The notes under the pieces were generated by a model. The model ran no database searches. It was not told the DNA's origin and saw nothing but the letters and a program-made list of their open reading frames with translations. From the NCBI RefSeq assembly GCF_018847375.1, contig NZ_CP072036.1, forward strand, positions 1,426,001-1,490,000: DNA of 64,000 nt. The letters run 5' to 3'. The position numbers and the translations under genes were made by a program. Source of the stretch: Akkermansia massiliensis. Lineage in GTDB: Bacteria > Verrucomicrobiota > Verrucomicrobiia > Verrucomicrobiales > Akkermansiaceae. This document shows positions 61,902-64,000 of the stretch, in pieces; the first letter of the stretch is position 1, and each line of letters begins with the position of its first letter.

Positions 61902-63221
61902 ATGAAGAAACGCTACATGATACCCGCCCTGCTGGCCTGCTCCGGCTTCTGCATGGCCGGTACGGCATCCGTAGCCACTACCGCCGCCGCTCCGGCTGCG
62001 GAAGAGGCTGAAGGCAAAGGTTCCATTCTGGACGACATCGACCTGTTCGGGGACGAATACGGCGATGAAAGCACGCCCATTCCGAACGATCTTCTGACCA
62101 GGGCCCTGACGGATCTGCATAAAGGCGCTTACGAGAAAGCCGGCTTCCAGTTCCTGGTGGAGCAGGCGTTCCTCTATACCAAGGGCCACCATGCGGCCGC
62201 GAACGAAGAGACTGCCGGTTCCAGCCAGAGCTGGTACAAATTCCACGCCCAGGCCGGGCTGCAGCTGTTCAAATCCAGCCGCAACCAGGGCACCTGGATC
62301 AAGAGCGAGCTTTCCGGCTCCGTGGCCCTGAACAAGCATACGCACCGCACCACGCTGGACGACTCCTGGGGCGCGAGCGGCCCCGCCAACTGCGACGTTT
62401 TTGAAGACGGCTACTTCTACCTGCCGGAACTCCTCCTTTCCCAGGGATTCATGGACGGCCAGCTCGTCATCATGGGCGGCATGATCAACCAGACGAACTA
62501 TTTTGACGCCAATACGTATGCCAACACCACCTTCGGACAGTTCGGCGGCGCTCCCTTCGTCAACAACCAGGTGCTTCCGCTGGGGGACTCCAACTTCGGG
62601 TTCGTGGGGCAGTACCAGTTCAATGAAAACTGGTTCATCCAGGTGGGCGGCAACATGATGGACAATGAACCCCGCCGCAACCCGTTCCACCACACGACCG
62701 GAAAATCCTTCAACCTGCTCGGTGAAATCGGCTGGACGCATGAAAAGGCCTTCGGCATCGGCACGGGCACGTACCGCCTGCAGCCGTTCATGTTCCATGC
62801 GGACGGCAAGAACCATGGAGGCGTGGCGTTCAACCTGGAACAGGACCTGGGCAGCAGCCCGTTCGCCCTGTTCGCCCGCGCCGGCTGGAGCAGCGCCGAA
62901 TCAGGCAACATCTGCGGAGCGGAAGCCCAGGCGTCCGCCGGGGTCATTTTCAAGAAACCTCTGGAAGTCATGACCGGCTTGAAAGAAGCGGACGGCAACT
63001 TCTTCGGCGTAGGCTTCTCCGTGAGCAAGCCGGATGCCGACACGCTGGCGGAAACGCGGCCCGGGCATGACCGGGAAATGATTCTGGAATGCACGTACAG
63101 CTTCTCCATTACGCCGTACTGCCTCATCCAGCCTTCCTACCAGTATGTGAAGAATCCTTCCGGGCGGGATGACGTCAACTCCGCCAATATCTTCTCCGTA
63201 CAATGCGTCGTCACGTTCTAG
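61902..63221 (+). CDS. OprB-family carbohydrate-selective-type porin
   Basis: The 439-residue outer-membrane protein has a signal peptide of about 20-30 residues, then the OprB-type segments SELSGSVALNKHTH, LPELLLSQGF, GMINQTNYFDANTYANTTFGQFGGAPFVNN, and a terminal strand ending in Phe (IFSVQCVVTF). OprB porins carry sugars or, in rhizobia, manganese (MnoP). The operator-bearing promoter upstream and the neighbouring metal genes favour metal uptake here, an inference. The start at 61902 is fixed by the signal peptide. Confidence 0.85.
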   Translation: MKKRYMIPALLACSGFCMAGTASVATTAAAPAAEEAEGKGSILDDIDLFGDEYGDESTPIPNDLLTRALTDLHKGAYEKAGFQFLVEQAFLYTKGHHAAANEETAGSSQSWYKFHAQAGLQLFKSSRNQGTWIKSELSGSVALNKHTHRTTLDDSWGASGPANCDVFEDGYFYLPELLLSQGFMDGQLVIMGGMINQTNYFDANTYANTTFGQFGGAPFVNNQVLPLGDSNFGFVGQYQFNENWFIQVGGNMMDNEPRRNPFHHTTGKSFNLLGEIGWTHEKAFGIGTGTYRLQPFMFHADGKNHGGVAFNLEQDLGSSPFALFARAGWSSAESGNICGAEAQASAGVIFKKPLEVMTGLKEADGNFFGVGFSVSKPDADTLAETRPGHDREMILECTYSFSITPYCLIQPSYQYVKNPSGRDDVNSANIFSVQCVVTF

Positions 63222-63387
63222 GCGGGAAATGTCCCGAATCTGTGGAAGCGCAATAATAATCAAGTCTTCCTTGTCCGTCTGCATGCAGAGAGCGGAATCC
63301 TGCGTGCAAGGACATTGAAGGGGTCTGCATGACCTGACGGCAACGTCGCATTCTCGATCAGGTAGGGGGTGCGGCGTTGCTTATTCT

Positions 63388-63597
63388 TTATCTCAAAGGA
63401 AGCGAGAGGCGCTTGAAACGCCTGTGTTCCTGAACCCCGTCATTCCGTTGTCCGGACTGGGGCGCTGCGGAAGAGGCCTGTACGGAGGAGGCCGGCGCCG
63501 TATTCCGCACCGGTTCCCTGCGGGCCGTATCCGCCTGACAGGAGGCTGCCAGCAGGCAGGCGGCTCCTATCATGATACATGTGTACTTGTTCATCAT
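63388..63597 (-). CDS. Small lipoprotein of unknown function
   Basis: The 69-residue protein has a clear lipobox (LAASC, Cys20) after a short hydrophobic signal. The mature part is small, polar and rich in Ala, Ser, Arg and Gln. Two consecutive ATG codons are possible starts. A TTTCAA-17-TAATCT promoter-like pair lies on the minus strand upstream (about 63662-63634). Confidence 0.7.
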   Translation of the reverse strand: MMNKYTCIMIGAACLLAASCQADTARREPVRNTAPASSVQASSAAPQSGQRNDGVQEHRRFKRLSLPLR

Positions 63598-63672
63598 CTT
63601 ATGTTGTGCGGCTGGTTGTAGCCGCTGATGGTTAGATTAGCACTTCTTCCCATCTGTTGAAAGTTCTTTGGT

Positions 63673-63702
63673 TTGACTAACAACAAGTTAGGTGAATTAA
63701 AC
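63673..63702 (+). promoter_or_regulatory. Promoter-like element with degenerate GTTAG repeats (site E)
   Basis: TTGACT (63673-63678) is followed after 18 bases by TTAAAC (63697-63702). The spacer contains GTTAG (63687-63691), and GTTAG-GTGAAT-TAAAC repeats the site D spacing weakly; CTAAC is also present at 63677-63681. The layout resembles the porin promoter but the repeat is poor. Confidence 0.35.
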
Positions 63703-63794
63703 ACGAAGAAGAACGTTAAGATCAGCGCCTTGCACGCTGCCGGATTTATGACAATTGATGACATTTCCGGCGTCAGGAAACATTTAAAACCATG

Positions 63795-63822
63795 TTGACT
63801 TGGATGGGAACTGTCTTAAACT
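63795..63822 (+). promoter_or_regulatory. Candidate promoter of the gene at the right edge
   Basis: TTGACT (63795-63800) and TAAACT (63817-63822) are 16 bases apart, with the start codon of the next gene seven bases after the -10. The transcript would have a very short or no leader. Confidence 0.5.
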
Positions 63823-63828
63823 GACAGA

Positions 63829-64000
63829 ATGAGTAAGGTTCAATGGGAAATTTCAAATGATGAAGTGACCGACCGTGATACTGCTCTGCGCCGCTTGCAG
63901 GAGGGAACGACTGGCCATGTGGTATGCGCCCGCGACGGCGCGTGCCTCCAGTCCTACAAGGAAGCGGACGGCATCTACCACTGTGAAATCGTGTTCAAGA
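63829..64000 (+). CDS. Partial gene at the right edge, unknown function
   Basis: A frame opens at ATG 63829 (MSKVQWEISNDEVTDRD) and is open to the window end (57 codons). The N-terminus is soluble, with no signal peptide, and contains two Cys. I do not recognise it from this fragment. Confidence 0.5.
   Translation, partial: MSKVQWEISNDEVTDRDTALRRLQEGTTGHVVCARDGACLQSYKEADGIYHCEIVFK

Overview
The window looks like a chromosomal segment of a Gram-negative member of the Verrucomicrobiota, most likely Akkermansia or a close relative. This is inferred from the mix of a large autotransporter, a secreted mucin-type sulfatase, BamA, OprB-type porin and lipoproteins, GC-rich third codon positions, and almost no Shine-Dalgarno sequences. 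I could not run a search, so the genus is pattern recognition. I saw no insertion sequence, prophage or CRISPR array.

Layout. (1) 0.2-5.7 kb: a 1855-residue autotransporter on the minus strand with a near-consensus promoter and its own terminator. (2) 6.0-19.3 kb: the classical transcription/translation block, all minus strand, in transcribed order tRNA-Thr, tuf, tRNA-Trp, secE, nusG, rplK, rplA, rplJ, rplL, rpoB, rpoC, with a good promoter before tRNA-Thr, a hairpin between rplL and rpoB, and a terminator after rpoC. (3) 19.3-23.9 kb: tig-clpP-clpX-tsaD (minus). (4) 24.2-29.7 kb (plus): bamA, a membrane-anchored coiled-coil protein, metF, a YfgM-like protein and a small lipoprotein. (5) 29.8-37.1 kb (minus): a TetR regulator and a heavy-metal RND efflux operon whose adaptor carries four 17-residue Cys/His repeats, headed by a small secreted Cys/His-rich protein. 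(6) 37.1-42.0 kb: ankyrin protein, MFS transporter, a frameshifted YugP-like gene, and secreted or Sel1-repeat proteins. (7) 42.0-45.7 kb: an ArsR-methyltransferase fusion (SahR-like) divergent from metK-ahcY, a methyl-cycle module. (8) 46.5-50.2 kb: three surface-polysaccharide-like genes. (9) 50.2-53.8 kb: a sulfatase, then a truncated recQ fused tail-to-tail into a truncated glycosyltransferase that contains a 15-bp tandem repeat. (10) 53.8-58.0 kb: secreted DPBB-like protein, nadB, a SpoU methyltransferase and a metallophosphoesterase. (11) 58.0-64.0 kb: a metal-homeostasis locus with a DtxR/MntR regulator, a P1B-type ATPase with an atypical metal motif, a DUF6110-like small protein, an OprB-type porin and a lipoprotein.

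The most interesting unit is (11). Inverted repeats of the form GTTAG-N6-CTAAC (or close variants) occur before the regulator, before the DUF6110/ATPase genes, inside a consensus promoter ahead of the porin, and, in degenerate form, near the right end. The ATPase is also preceded by a two-hairpin, attenuator-like element. Together these suggest one small metal regulon coupling outer-membrane entry and inner-membrane transport.
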